Made by a program: the position numbers and the translations under genes. Of a DNA stretch of 64,000 nucleotides, positions 9,216-19,683 are shown piece by piece; the first letter of the stretch is position 1; every line of letters starts with the position of its first letter. Where the stretch lies: positions 351,123-415,122 of the forward strand of contig JAPJBO010000090.1 in NCBI GenBank assembly GCA_030068145.1. The letters are read 5' to 3'. The notes below the pieces were generated by a model. That model was given only the letters and a program-made list of their open reading frames with translations. It was not told the origin of the DNA and searched no databases. This DNA is from Diplonema papillatum (lineage: Eukaryota > Euglenozoa > Diplonemea > Diplonemida > Diplonemidae).

Positions 9216-9703
9216 CCAATCAGCGCGTGCACCATGATCATCTCTCTTTCTTTGTTCAAGTTACTTCACCTCTCTTGTGTCTGGTTGAGGCAGCCTTGCC
9301 AGCTTTTCACGACGGTCCTAAAGTTTAGTTTCTCCTTTTGCTGCGATGTTGATGATGAACTGAGAGCTGACTTGAGGTCAGGATTAGCGGTGTCGGATAG
9401 TAGTATCGTCACAAAGTCCAGGACTCTTAGGAGTACGCACGGAGCTGACTTGGGGGCTGACCATGGTATCATCACAAAGCCCAGACTCTTAGGAGAAGGC
9501 CCTTTTGGGCCCCGACGACTCGGACAGTGACTCGTTGACGACATGCATTTAGGTCGCATTTTCCGAAAGATTTCTTTTTTTGCTTTTTTTGCCGTAGGAC
9601 TCTTCATGGTCGAGCCAACGAGCAGTGGGGTCCACGGCGAGCAGTCTCGGGTTCATTTCCCTCGCCCGGAGTTTTTATTGCCTTTTTATCGACCACAGAT
9701 TTG
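9216..9703. other. 3' region of the MULE, no gene
   Basis: Contains a short imperfect duplication (GAGCTGACTTG ... TCACAAAG(T/C)CCAG ... CTCTTAGGAG at 9364-9434 and 9441-9500). No coding frame. A polyadenylation signal cannot be assigned with confidence. Confidence 0.45.
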
Positions 9704-9808
9704 ACAAAACAAATTTGTGCCCTTATATCCCAGTTTGGGATATAAGGGCACAAAATTTGTTTGAAGTGGGATATAAGGGCACAAATTTGTTTTGAGTGGG
9801 ATATAAGG
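9704..9808 (-). repeat. Right terminal inverted repeat of the MULE
   Basis: One forward and three inverted TGGGATATAAGG units, the mirror image of 4913-5017. The central palindrome reads CCCAGTTTGGGA on both sides of the element in the same absolute orientation, so the four central bases are the main mismatch when the ends are paired. Confidence 0.85.
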
Positions 9809-10274
9809 GCATTACACCTCCTTTTTTTGTTTATTCCAATTGTGCTGCCTACTAGGGCAGCCTTTCATTTTTCAAATCCGAGATAGCTTTCTTGCCAACT
9901 CCTTTCCAAAACCAAAACTGAAAGACCCTGTGGTTCGCAGGGGGGCGGGGGGCGGTAGCTGAACGTGCCAGCAAGGAAAAAGACAGCTGCATTGTATTCT
10001 GTTTTCTGCTGTGTCTTCTTTCGTCGTGGAACCACAGCCGGCGAACAACCCCCACCATTGCCGTGGCTTGCATTGTTTTTTTGTTTGCCTCAGTTGATCC
10101 ACATAGTAGGGTCAGGTAGCGAATTGGTGGTATCTCACATGCGGGAGGGAGGATTCGTTCTGGGGTTCAATCTGTGGGCAGGACCTTGCTTCTTGCGAGT
10201 TTGATGCTGGGACATCTAACACGCGTGAGAGGCAGTGCTATGCCCGAGGGGAAGGGGAGAGATTTTCGTTCGAC
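9809..10274. other. Intergenic, no gene seen
   Basis: No recognised repeat apart from short homopolymers. Nothing coding. Confidence 0.4.
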
Positions 10275-10460
10275 GGGGGGATTGCAAGAACGTGCTTGGT
10301 ATAGGTATGTGCTCTACATGGCGCTGGACATCGGGCACCCGCAATGTGTTTCGGTCCTTAGCCACGGACATCATAAGCGCGGAACCTGAGTGACTGCAGA
10401 CAAGACAGCGGCGTGAGTCTGATTTGTCAGGCGGATGTTCTTCCCGCCAAAGCCCACCCA
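10275..10460 (+). repeat. Family A copy, diverged
   Basis: ATTGCAAGAACGTGCTTGG, GCGCGGAACCTGAGTG, CAGACAAGACAGCGG and TTTGTCAGGCGGATGTTC match the family, with several indels. Confidence 0.65.
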
Positions 10461-10579
10461 TGATCGTGGGTATATCAGTACACCATCTCCTTTCAGTATG
10501 CTTCACCGTATTCGTTAAGAACATAGGTTTGACTCCTGCACAAAAACCACTATTTCTACGTGTGGCAAAGTAGGGGTGG

Positions 10580-11880
10580 GCTCTGTGACCCCCGGGACCC
10601 AAGCGTATTCTGCATCTTGGGCATCAGTTGGTCACGTTGTCGATACCCTTTGCCACAGTATACTTACTACCTGTAAGTGTAGGAAACTAGGCAAAGATCT
10701 GTGTCCCTCCGGGACCCAAGCTTATTCTGCATCTTGGGCATTCAGTTGGTCACGTTGTCGATACCATTTGCCACAGTATACTTACTACCTGTAAGTGTAG
10801 GAAATTAGGCAAAGATCTGTGTCCCTCCGGGACCCAAGCTTATTCTGCATCTTGGGCATCCAGCTGGTCACGTAAACCATTTCCAACACTTCCTCGGTGT
10901 TTGCACAGAACTTAGGTTGTTCGCCTACACATAACAACGCATAACACTACTTGCACGTGTAAGAAGTGCCCATCCAGAGCCCAAGCTTATTCTGCATCTT
11001 GGGCATCCAGCTGGTCACGTTGTGTATACCATTTCCAACAATTCCTCGGTGCTTGTACGGAACTTAGGTTGTTCGCCTCTTAACACTACCTGTACGTGTG
11101 AGAAGTGTCCATCCAGAGCTCAAGCTTATTCTGCATCTTGAGCATCCAGTTGGCCACGTTGTTCACACCATTTTGCTAGTACTCGTACTACCGTTACGTG
11201 TAGGAAAGTAGGAAAATGTGTGTTCCTCCGGGGCCCAAGCTTATTCTGCATCTTGGGCATCCAGCTGGCCACGTTGTCTGTACCATTTCCGACAATTCCT
11301 GGGTGTTTGCACAGAACTTAGGTTGTTTCGCTTACACAAAACAACGAATAACATTTCGTGTTCGTGTAAGAAGTGTCCAACCAGAGCCCAGCTTATTCTG
11401 CATCTTGGGCATCCACTTGGTCAACAGTATTCTTCGGTGTTCGTACAGAACTAAGGTTGTGCCGCCCACAATTTAACACTACCTTTGGAGGAAAGTAGGG
11501 AAGACTGGTGTCCCTCCGGAGCCCAAGCTTATTCTGCATCTTGGGCATCCAGTTGGCCACGTCGCCCACACCTATTCCAACAGTATCATTTCGTGGCGTA
11601 GCTTAAAACTGTTCGCCTACAGATAAACACTTACCTTTACGCGTGGGAAAGTAGGGGAAGACCAATGTACCTTTGGGGCCCAAGCTTATTCTGCATCTTG
11701 GGCATCCAGGTGGTCACGCTGGTCGTACCTTTCCAACGGTATTCTTCCGTGTTCGTAAATTGTTCGCCACATACACGTTACATGTACGTGTGGGAAAGTA
11801 GAAAGACCTATGTCCCGCTGGAGCCCAAGCATATTCTGCCTCTTCGGCACCCAGCTGATCACAGTGTCTTCATCGCGTTC
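10580..11880 (+). repeat. Degenerate tandem array, ~110-160 bp x 10, with conserved hairpin
   Basis: Units near 10583, 10701, 10819, 10969, 11106, 11219, 11376, 11510, 11665 and 11812 share a 5' TC(C)CTCCGG(G/A)(G/A) block, then GCCCAAG-CTTATTCTGCAT-CTTGGGC, then CAGNTGGTCACGTTGT, TTCC(A/G)ACA and a GTAAGTGTAGGAAA-like end. The 7-bp stem is kept in most units. In the unit at 11118-11143 both arms change together (GCTCAAG with CTTGAGC). A lone relative is at 13052-13085. Confidence 0.85.
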
Positions 11881-12384
11881 TTTACAGAACTACACCTCAC
11901 CGCGGTTGTTACTATAAAAAAACGGCGGAAGAGATCGGGTGTCTACGTGGAGCTACGAACACGAACACCACCTTTTCCTCGACTTTTCGGAGGTGAAAGT
12001 TCGCTTGCGATCTTCTGCCAGGTGAGCAGAGTTGCAGCAAGACCTTCCGAAACTTGACAATTCGCCCTGATAATATGGTGGGAAGCACTGCCCAACTTCT
12101 GGATCCGATCAGGACGAGTCTCCTGAGGCACAATGGTATGCGGAGTCAATCACAAAGCTTTCCCAACAGCCCGCAAAAAACGTTAAAGTATGGATGCGGA
12201 TTTTTTCGCCGACCACTGGCAGTGGGGGACGGAAAATAAGCTCAAATACGTACACGAGTAAAGTGTCGAAGCAGCGTGTTATCTAACCCGTAGCGGAACA
12301 GGTATCCTTATTATTATTTGATGGACTGTACCGAATCCTGCTGACGGCAGACTCTTAATTCTGTGACACTACTATGGCACCCCC
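11881..12384. other. Intergenic, no gene seen
   Basis: No recognised dispersed family or convincing frame. Confidence 0.4.
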
Positions 12385-12605
12385 GAAATCCTGTATTGCG
12401 TAGTTTCTGCGTAGTTCGCGCGGGGTTTGTGAAACGGCGAGGGCTGGAATATTTCGCGGCAGTGGCAAGTTATACAAGCCCTGTCAGGACCGTTTAGACA
12501 CTCAGTTAGCCACTAGCTGCATATGGAGTCTAAATATGTAGCCCTAACCCGTATTGCGGAGTTTTTTGCGTATTTCGTTACTTCGGTTTTCGGGGTACCA
12601 TACTA
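12385..12605 (+). repeat. Single-copy relative of the 72-bp satellite and its left flank
   Basis: Aligns with 26757-26950. Shared blocks are AAACGGCGAGGGCT, CCTGTCAGGACCGTTT, ACACTCAGTTAG and AGCTGCAT, then one satellite-like unit ATGTAGCCCTAACCCGTATT ... TACTTCGGTTTTCGGGGTAC. There is no tandem amplification here. Confidence 0.8.
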
Positions 12606-13400
12606 GTTCTGTTTTTTTTAGCGTTTCTGGACTGTTTCTTTCTCTCTTTCTTTCATTGGGCTTTTTTTATAAATCGTCGTGAGGAGTTTTTTTTTTTTTT
12701 TTTTTTTTTTGTTGCAAGCCGGCAACGAGAGATACGCGTGGCTTGGCCATGGGGGTTGGTGCGATTCTTTCAGGCTTCTGGGAGTATTGCTGCTTGCGAC
12801 AATCCCGTAGGTTTGGCGTTGCTTGCGTGAGTTCGTTTTCTTTCGAGTTAAACTTCGCTTGAGAATCCGGGATGTTTTAGAGTCTCCGGGTGACCTTCGT
12901 CAAAATGGGGTTCTTTTGAGGCTAAATACGTGTAGTATGGCGTTCAAAAGCGCGAAACTGCGTGAAACCGACCGAAGGCTTTGCGTTGGGGTAGGAAGTT
13001 CTTTATGTGAGAAGTGGGTAGGCTGTTCCGCCAAGTGTGGGCTGTTGCCTCCCCTCTGGAGCCCAAGCATATTTTCATCTTGGGTGCCCAGCGGGTGCAA
13101 CTGGCCGCTGTAAGGAGTGGTCGGTATCATGAGGCTGAAAGGGAGAAATGGCAGCCTGCACATGGTCCAAAGCAATGTTGTGGATCTCCTGTTTCATAAT
13201 ATTATGTTCGAAGTGTTTTTCGGTTCTCTTTTCGGTACTCAGCTCGTCCCCTGTCAAGAATGACTACTGCTGGAACTCGACGGGAACTAACCTAAAGCAG
13301 CCCGAAAATTCGGAAAAAGAAGGATCACCTATAGAGTACAGTCCCCCATGGAAATTTTACAGGTACCACAGGAGGGGTCAATGGTGCTGATTTTGAGTAA
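12606..13400. other. Repeat mosaic: poly-T, family D copy, lone hairpin unit
   Basis: A poly-T tract at about 12688-12710; a family D copy at 12835-12915 with GTCTCCGGGTGACCTTCGTC; and a single hairpin unit from the 10580 array (GCCCAAG ... CTTGGGT at 13052-13085). No gene. Confidence 0.55.
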
Positions 13401-13760
13401 CAACGAAAGCCAAGCATTTTCTTGCTGCGGTCTCCTTCGGTCTGGTAGCTTGTGCCATCCTCCGTTCTTTTACACTCGTTCTCTTCTCTTTTTACCACAA
13501 GGTGGGGGGGTCGTTGTTGTTGGTGCTGGTTTTGAGGGATAAGGAAAAGGTAAAGAAATGTTTTCGCGGTGGTCTCCGCTGGGTCCTGGAGTTCGTGCTA
13601 TTCTCCGTTCGTTTTACACTCGTTCTCTTCTCTTCTCGCCTTTGGGGCAGTTGCGGCAGTTGACGACCGCGGGAAATTTCCTTCCGCAGTTTCAACTGGT
13701 GGAAACCTTTGACGACCGCGGGAAATTTTCCTTCCGCAGGTTCCACTGGTGTTGACGGTC
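13400..13760. repeat. Duplicated CTCGTTCTCTTCTCT block and a 57-bp tandem pair
   Basis: TTTTACACTCGTTCTCTTCT occurs at about 13470 and 13612 (also 408). GACGACCGCGGGAAATTT ... CTTCCGCAG occurs twice at 13660-13755. Confidence 0.6.
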
Positions 13761-13939
13761 CGTCACGGTCCACCAGGAGGGGGGAAGTCCGGCTTAGTGG
13801 GTGGTATTGCCGGCCGATTCGCTCAGCATCCCCAAACTGAGCGACTCGTGGCGGGCAAGGAGTTGACCAACACGGCCCGTCGAGAAAAATGAGGGTCTCT
13901 CCATCCGCGGCCATGGGGTGATCCGCCTACTGTTTAGCA

Positions 13940-14980
13940 GAAGTCTACACAACTCGTCTTCTTGTTGCGTTAGTGGTTGGCCCGGTTGCGAGGTGTGAGA
14001 GTGCCTACCTTGGTCCCCCATGAGTAGGAAGCCGACATGTATCCCGTAAACGGCACACATGCCGGGCTCTAGGGTTCTCAAAGCGGGTCACAGGCCCAGG
14101 CACGTGCCCAAGTCTCGTGTGCAGGACTATTGTAGCTGTCTCCATGCTTCCCGTTCGCGCCGACAGGCACGCAGAACGCGAGTAGCCGGGAAGAGCCGGC
14201 GGACGCGACCCGTGATGGGCGCCGTGGCCGAGGCCAACTTTTTTGACCATAGTTCTGCAAAGCTCTGCAAGGTTGCGAAAAAGTTGCAACAACATAACTC
14301 CACTAACGCAACAAGAAGTGTCAATACCACCCAACGACTGCGACCCAATGTCGGACGCTAGCGTCTGTCAAAAGCTCAGCCGTGTTTTAAAGGTGAGATG
14401 AGAGGCATCGGCTCATTCTGTCAAAGGACCATACCACTAACGCAACAAGAAGAGGCCGGCGACAAGGTGCGAGCCGTACCGCAAGCAGGACTCCGCAAAG
14501 CTGCGACGCTGAACGGCAGCTTTCGTCCCCAGATGCATTACCCGTCGGGATGGGAACGCAAGCAGGCCCGATGGAAACACGAAGTCAAGCAGGAGAAACG
14601 AACAGCGCAGAATGAGCGCAAGAGGGGCACCAAGAGCAGATCAGGAGTCCAAAAGCGAAGAAACAACACCAACACGGAGACGCAACCCGAAGGCAGACAA
14701 GCAGACCTCCCAGGGCAGGGGGAACCTGCGGCGGTGAAGAAACGAAGCTCATCCGAGTGGACGACTGCGACGCGCGTGCGAAATGTCGGACGCTAGCGTC
14801 TGTCAAGAGCATGCGTGACTCAGCCGTGTTTTAAAGGTGAGATGAGAGGCATCGGCTCACTCTGTCAAAGGACCATACCACTAACGCAACAAGAAGACGT
14901 ATTGATCTGAAATTCTGCGAAAGTTTCTGCTCATAGTGTGGTACTCATTTGCTTGCAAAATGACTCTCCACTAACGCAAC
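13940..14980. repeat. Family I modules (ACTAACGCAACAAGAAG) and a family T segment
   Basis: CACTAACGCAACAAGAAG occurs inverted at about 13960 and direct at about 14300, 14440, 14880 and 14970. Between copies lies GTCGGACGCTAGCGTCTGTC ... TTTTAAAGGTGAGATGAGAG (14350-14410 and 14785-14850; third locus 32205-32325). 14003-14135 (CCTTGGTCCCCCATGAGTAG ... CTCAAAGCGGGTCAC) is present inverted at 37430-37570. Confidence 0.75.
14398..14796 (+). CDS. Basic 132-residue frame, doubtful gene
   Basis: ATG-initiated frame of 132 residues, unusually rich in Lys, Arg, Gln and Thr (ERKQARWKHEVKQEKR, then KRGTKSRSGVQKRRNN). No domain is recognised. It starts inside one family I module and ends inside the next, so both ends are repeat DNA. 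The start codon sits in AAAGGTGAGATG, which also looks like a 5' splice site. It may be an exon of something larger, a decayed element gene, or a chance frame. The composition could suggest a nucleic-acid-binding tail, but this is inference. No regulatory site is visible. Confidence 0.2.
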   Translation: MRGIGSFCQRTIPLTQQEEAGDKVRAVPQAGLRKAATLNGSFRPQMHYPSGWERKQARWKHEVKQEKRTAQNERKRGTKSRSGVQKRRNNTNTETQPEGRQADLPGQGEPAAVKKRSSSEWTTATRVRNVGR

Positions 14981-14989
14981 AAGAAGACG

Positions 14990-15761
14990 GAATTCTGTGA
15001 AAGTTTCTGCTCAAAAATAGGTGGATCACCCCCAGGCCACCCCATTTTCCAAAACCGCACGCATTCGGTATGACGTTTCGGTGAACTTGTGATTGTCCTC
15101 TTTTTTTTTTTTAAGAGTAACAGTTCGTTTCGTTTCAGGTTCCGGGATTTTAGGGTCTCCGAGTGACCTTCATCAAATGACTTCTTTTAGAGTACGTAAG
15201 GGATGTGGGTGTGGTGTGTGGCTCGTTGACCAAGCGTTTTCCCAGCGCTTTTTTCGTAGTAACAACGCATTGTAAACACAAAAGAGAACGCTGGCTGCGT
15301 ATTTGGGAGACTCACCATCATTCACTGGCAGGCTAATCCTCTCCCGGCACGTACAAAAAAAAAACACGCGCCTGTTCTTCTTTTCAGTTTTCGGATACGG
15401 CGCGAGGGGTGGAGCTGACAAACCTCCAACCAGCAACTTTGTCCAAGGGAACTGTTTTCCAGCGCCCCCGACGCACCGTTGTCGATACCACCTCCCACCT
15501 GTCTAAAATACTGTGTTTTGTGTGTAGACCGTTGGGTCTAAATGTGCAACGTATACTAATCCCTGGTGGTTCTCAGGACCAACGGGAGTTTTGCACTGTG
15601 TAAGTAGCGGACTGTAGGGAGCTTGAAGGAAGATGATCACAAAAACGTTTTTTCTTTTACTTTAAAGAGGCTTCGAAGGTGGCGATCTGTAAAAAAAAAA
15701 CGTTTTTTTTTTTTTTTGTGCTGTCAAGAGTCTCAAGACTCAAGTGGGCATGAAAAAAGGA
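14990..15761. other. Repeat mosaic: family D and family F fragments
   Basis: Family D copy at 15110-15190. A family F fragment (GTAGTAACAACGCATTGTAA) at 15255. T-tracts near 15700. No gene. Confidence 0.5.
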
Positions 15762-15835
15762 GTTTGCAAGAACGTGCTTGGAATGGATATGTGCATTGGT
15801 CCCGTCTGCAGTATCAGCGCGGAACCTGAGTGGTT
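15762..15835 (+). repeat. Family A copy, internally deleted
   Basis: TTGCAAGAACGTGCTTGGAA, TATGTGC and GGTCCCGTCTGC are joined directly to ATCAGCGCGGAACCTGAGTG, skipping about 60 bp present in full copies. Confidence 0.7.
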
Positions 15836-16200
15836 TTGACCGCCAGTAAGAATGACTAATCAGAATGACTAGTCTTGACTAGTAAGAACTCACTAGTAAT
15901 TGAGGTCTACAATGCAGAATATCTGTAGCAATCTGGAATATCAACCTCTTCGAGCGTACCGTGTATGGTTCAAGCTGTGATAGCCTCAGTTCAGTAGTAA
16001 TAATATTATGACCATTCGTACAAGTGGTCAAATAGTCTTACTTCTGCAGTAGTCAATTCTTACTACTGACGTAGCAGTCAGATGACAAGTAAGATTTATG
16101 ACTGGCAAGATCAGCAGTAAATGACTAGTAAACGCGACTCTGGTGCTTGCCTGCGCCTTCGGGTGCTCAATACTAAGCTCGACCCCTGGATGCCGCTGTC
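15836..16200. other. Intergenic, ACTAGT-rich
   Basis: Many GACTAGT/ACTAGTAA words at 15848-15900 and 16075-16135, some inverted relative to each other; possibly a decayed inverted-repeat element. No gene. Confidence 0.4.
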
Positions 16201-16214
16201 GTGGGAGGCTGCAG

Positions 16215-16375
16215 GTCCACCATTGGTGCAGTCACGCGGGTGACCACCTGGGACACGCCCCGGGTGTCCCCAGTTTTCTGGGACACGCCCCGGGTGTCCC
16301 AGGTTTTATCCGGTCTGTCATTTACCCGTTCCAGCTTTAGTCCAGCTCAACATCATTCCAATTACGGTAAGTCTT
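16215..16375 (+). repeat. Family J repeat with duplicated GGGACAC/GTGTCCC hairpin
   Basis: GGGACACGCCCCGGGTGTCC occurs twice (from about 16250 and 16284), then CGGTCTGTCATTTACCCGTT and CCAGCTTTAGTCCAGCTCAA. Inverted relatives are at 52180-52330 and 50780-50905. Confidence 0.7.
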
Positions 16376-17440
16376 CTTCGCGGGAATGCAGAGTGTTTTT
16401 TGTGTTTTTTTTTTTCTCTGTTTCGGGACAGTGTGCGCGCGATTAGCCGGCTTGCCGGCTGATTAAATTTCGAGCCCTTTTTTGCTACCGGACAACATCA
16501 GCCGATTTTCAACAGTGTAAAGCTTTGGCTACGCCACCTATGGAGGGGAATCAGCTTGACGCACAAACCGGGCAAGACGTGAACCAAAATGTTGTATTGT
16601 TTCTCCCCCTCCAGCCTCCTTCGAAGTAAGCACAAGGCAGCCCCTCGAGTATTTTTAGAGTTATAGTTCGCTTGAGAATCCGGGATTTTAGAGTCTCCGG
16701 GTGACCTTCGTCGAATGGGTTCTTTTAAACTAATACGTACTGGGTGGGTTTGGGGGGGGCATGCATAGCTTCTTTCGTGTACACTTTATTTGCTCGCTTA
16801 GGCGAGTCAGGTTCGAAACAATTTGTGACCGACACCAAGTTCTCGCCAGGATAGGTGAGTGCTCTTGGGCTCCCCACGTCTTACAAGTATACAAGTATTT
16901 TTACCGGCAAAAAATCAGCTGCTTTTTCCCTAGCGCGAACACTGTTCGGGGGAAGGGGGTGGTCAGGAAAGATCAGATTTAAACAGAACGCTTTTGAATT
17001 TTTTTTCCACTGGTGGAGTGGTGGTTGTAGAGGTACTTTTGACTGGAAGAAGAAGTGCGCAGTTTTGGTTTATTCTTTTGCTTTTCGTTGTCGACAACAT
17101 TATTTACTTTCAGCGTCTTTTCATGCCTTTAGTGACGGTATTTTTGGTTTTCTTTCTCCATGGATTTTCTGGACTTTGTGGTGCCATAGAGTTGTCGCTC
17201 TCTCTCTATGCCGCCCGAAGAAATGCGTAGTTTTGTTTTATTCTTTTACTTGTTCGTTGTCGACAGTTTTCATGTCATGAACCACATGGATTAACATGCA
17301 CTTGTTGAGCAGCGGCTGCCAAAACTTGCCGTGACACCTGTGATCGTAAAGGAGGAAAGGAGAAAAAAACTGGTTCTTTTGTTCCGGCGGGTACACAAAT
17401 CTTCTAGCCGGGGTTGTGAAAAAGGGTGGAGATGCGGGAG
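16376..17440. other. Repeat mosaic, no gene
   Basis: Inverted family C fragment at 16612-16652; family D at 16655-16735; a block GCGTAGTTTTGTTTTATTC at 17223, related to 17050 and 58870; and ATGAACCACATGGATTAACA at 17277, shared with the 51-bp repeats near 62.5 kb. Confidence 0.5.
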
Positions 17441-18139
17441 GGTGTGCTTGGGGTGAGATGTGCTCATCACCGTGTCCTAATCTGCACGGAGATCCTTCTT
17501 GTAGAACGTGATGTCGGCGCTATACGATGGCGTTACGGTTCCGTCAATACCAGGTACCTTTGCGACTGTGTGGCAGTCCACCAACCGCCCACGTACTGGC
17601 ATCTGTAATGCGTATTACAACGAGTTCCACCGCCAGGAACCTAATATTCGTCCGTGATAGACCGTGAGGGCTGTTCTTAGGCGTCCAGCTTCGGGGCCTG
17701 CAGACTGGACAGCGATGTGAGTCTGGTTGGGTGAAGACGTGCGTGGCCGCGTCAGGCCGAAGCGGGGCCGGAAAGAAGGGAGGAAAAGGGGAGAGACAGA
17801 GAGAGAGAGAGAGGGATAAAGTAGTCGCGTCTCTTAGCAGTTCCAGGGTTCTCACCGCCCACCTGCATGTGTTCTCGTCGAGTTCAGGTCGTTGTCTCTG
17901 AATCTAATAACTAGGGCTCACCCAAAGTATCGCTTTGATTGTGCTTTCATTCTCCCCGTCCATTCAAAGAAGTCGACAGGTGTGGTTGTCCCGCCGTCTT
18001 CGCAGTCCCAGGACCTCTCCACCATGTGTGCACTCGGAGTGTTCAAGCAGGGGGCATCTCTCCGGGGGATTGCTACCCTGATCTGCTAAGGCGGGCGTAA
18101 GTCGTTTCGTTAGTAGGTGGCCGACGCTGGCGTACAGCC
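17441..18139. other. Intergenic, no gene seen
   Basis: A short (GA)n at 17798-17814. GAATCTAATAACTAGGGCT ... CTTTCATTCTCCCC at 17899-17960 is shared with 61380-61438. No coding frame I trust. Confidence 0.4.
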
Positions 18140-18310
18140 GGGGGGAAAATCTTAGTTTAACCGGGGGGGGGGGGAAATCTTAGTTTGATGTTTAGACAGA
18201 GCACTGCCTCTCATGCATGGTTGATGCTAGCATCAAGTCTTCTTCGAGGAAGATGTCTTCTAGGAAAGGGATGCAAAATAGAAAACAGAAAGTTGTAAAA
18301 AGGGGAGTGT
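18140..18310 (+). repeat. Family H repeat with 16-bp palindrome
   Basis: AATCTTAGTTTGATGTTTAG, CACTGCCTCTCATGCATGG, then TTGATGCTAGCATCAA (perfect palindrome) and GTCTTCTTCGAGGAAGATGT. The same palindrome is kept at 32910 and deleted at 45870. Confidence 0.75.
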
Positions 18311-18953
18311 ACGGCTCCCAAAGTGGGGAATGAAACCTTGAGGGACTAGCCCCCTGTGTTTTGATTCAATGTCCGTGCTTTCGCTGAGCTGAAATCAAGA
18401 GGCACATGTTTGACCTTTTCTATGGAGGGTGGGTTCTTCTGTACAAGTTTTGCAATTGCATCGGCTTCTTCGTTGCCTATCAACCCGGAGTGGGAGGGGA
18501 TATGTACAAATTTACCCACTGATGGAACCCAAGACGGGACGACTGCATCATCCGGGCTGTGGACGTGGTCAACAGGATCGTCACTACTTCAGATCGGAAT
18601 GTTCACGCACTCCCTTTCGGCAATCCCGCACGTCCGAGCAAGCTATTCAGTGGCAGCTAAGTCAAAGGATCCTAGCTTCATTCATTCAACCCGATCCCAA
18701 AAGGACCCCCGTAGCACCTAAGCAGACAATGAGCCGAAAAAGACAGGCGCTTCGTTTTGTTTGTGCGTGCCGGTTGATCTTTTTCCCACTTGTATTTACC
18801 CTGTGTGTATTCAGGTAAGGAATTCTGATCAACCACCAAAACACGCTGCCAACGTCTTTTTAGCCTGCACAATACATTGAAGGGCAACCCACAAGTTCGT
18901 TAGTACTAAAAACGACCCAATCCAGCCCAGAGTCGAAGACCGACGCATTCTCT
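18311..18953. other. 3' flank of the zinc-finger gene; family K copy
   Basis: 18757-18920 (TTGTTTGTGCGTGCCGG, AATTCTGATCAACCACCAAA, ACAATACATTGAAGGGCAAC) matches 44455-44600. Nothing coding recognised. Confidence 0.5.
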
Positions 18954-19617
18954 TTACCCGCCCTCGAACCCAGCGAAAACGTGGGGCCTCGACGGGGAGC
19001 TATAGGACCGCTTTCGGTCGCAGTACGGCTTCCTCTGCTGAGGCGCGAGGCGGCGCTCGTTGTAGCCGGCGGAGGGTGACGTCGACCGAGAGGAGGCAGC
19101 GGAGCCCGCGGAGGATCCGGGGACAGGCGGCGACGTGCCGAGGGGTTGGAACTCCGCAAACCGCTGTTCGATGGAGTCCAAATCAACGCACGGCATCCCG
19201 CGGCCCCGCACAGCGACGAACGCCTGGTGCTGCTGCTGCTGGGGAAGAGGAGCAGGCGGCGGCGGCGCGAACGTCTCGAAGACGAACGACCGCTTGCTCT
19301 CGGCCGACGAAGCCGAAGATGCCGCCGCCGCGAAGGAAGAAGCCTCGCCCGCCCTTTGAGCCCCGCACGCCGACGAGTAGCTGCCGTCGGCGGAGTCCCG
19401 GCTGCGGCCCGATGAGCCCAATGGGTCCACCGCCGCCGCCGGCGCGCAGAACGCGGGCTCCTCTACCCAAGCATACGGCTGGTGCTGGTGCACAACCGGC
19501 GTCCTCGGAGAAGCCGTCCTGCAAGAGCCAGCCGCCGCGGCATCGCCTCCGGCGGCGCCGGGCGGCGCGACAGGCGCGAGCCCCCCAGCCCACGTGTTGC
19601 ACTGCAGCATGGGTTGG

Positions 19618-19683
<66 letters not shown>

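Larger units (their letters stand above)
4913..9808 (+). mobile_element. MULE (Mutator-like) DNA transposon with compound inverted ends
   Basis: A 4,896-bp element carrying one intact transposase gene (6318-9215) between two near-identical 105-bp inverted repeats (4913-5017 and 9704-9808). Outside the gene it holds a tRNA-like sequence, a poly-T tract and a 13-bp tandem array on the left, and about 490 bp of untranslated DNA on the right. MULEs usually make 8-11 bp target duplications. I see none in the flanks (GGTAAATTTT on the left, GCATTACACC on the right), so the outer boundary could lie slightly outside the repeats, or the duplication has decayed. Intact coding sequence and high end identity suggest recent activity. 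Confidence 0.75.
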
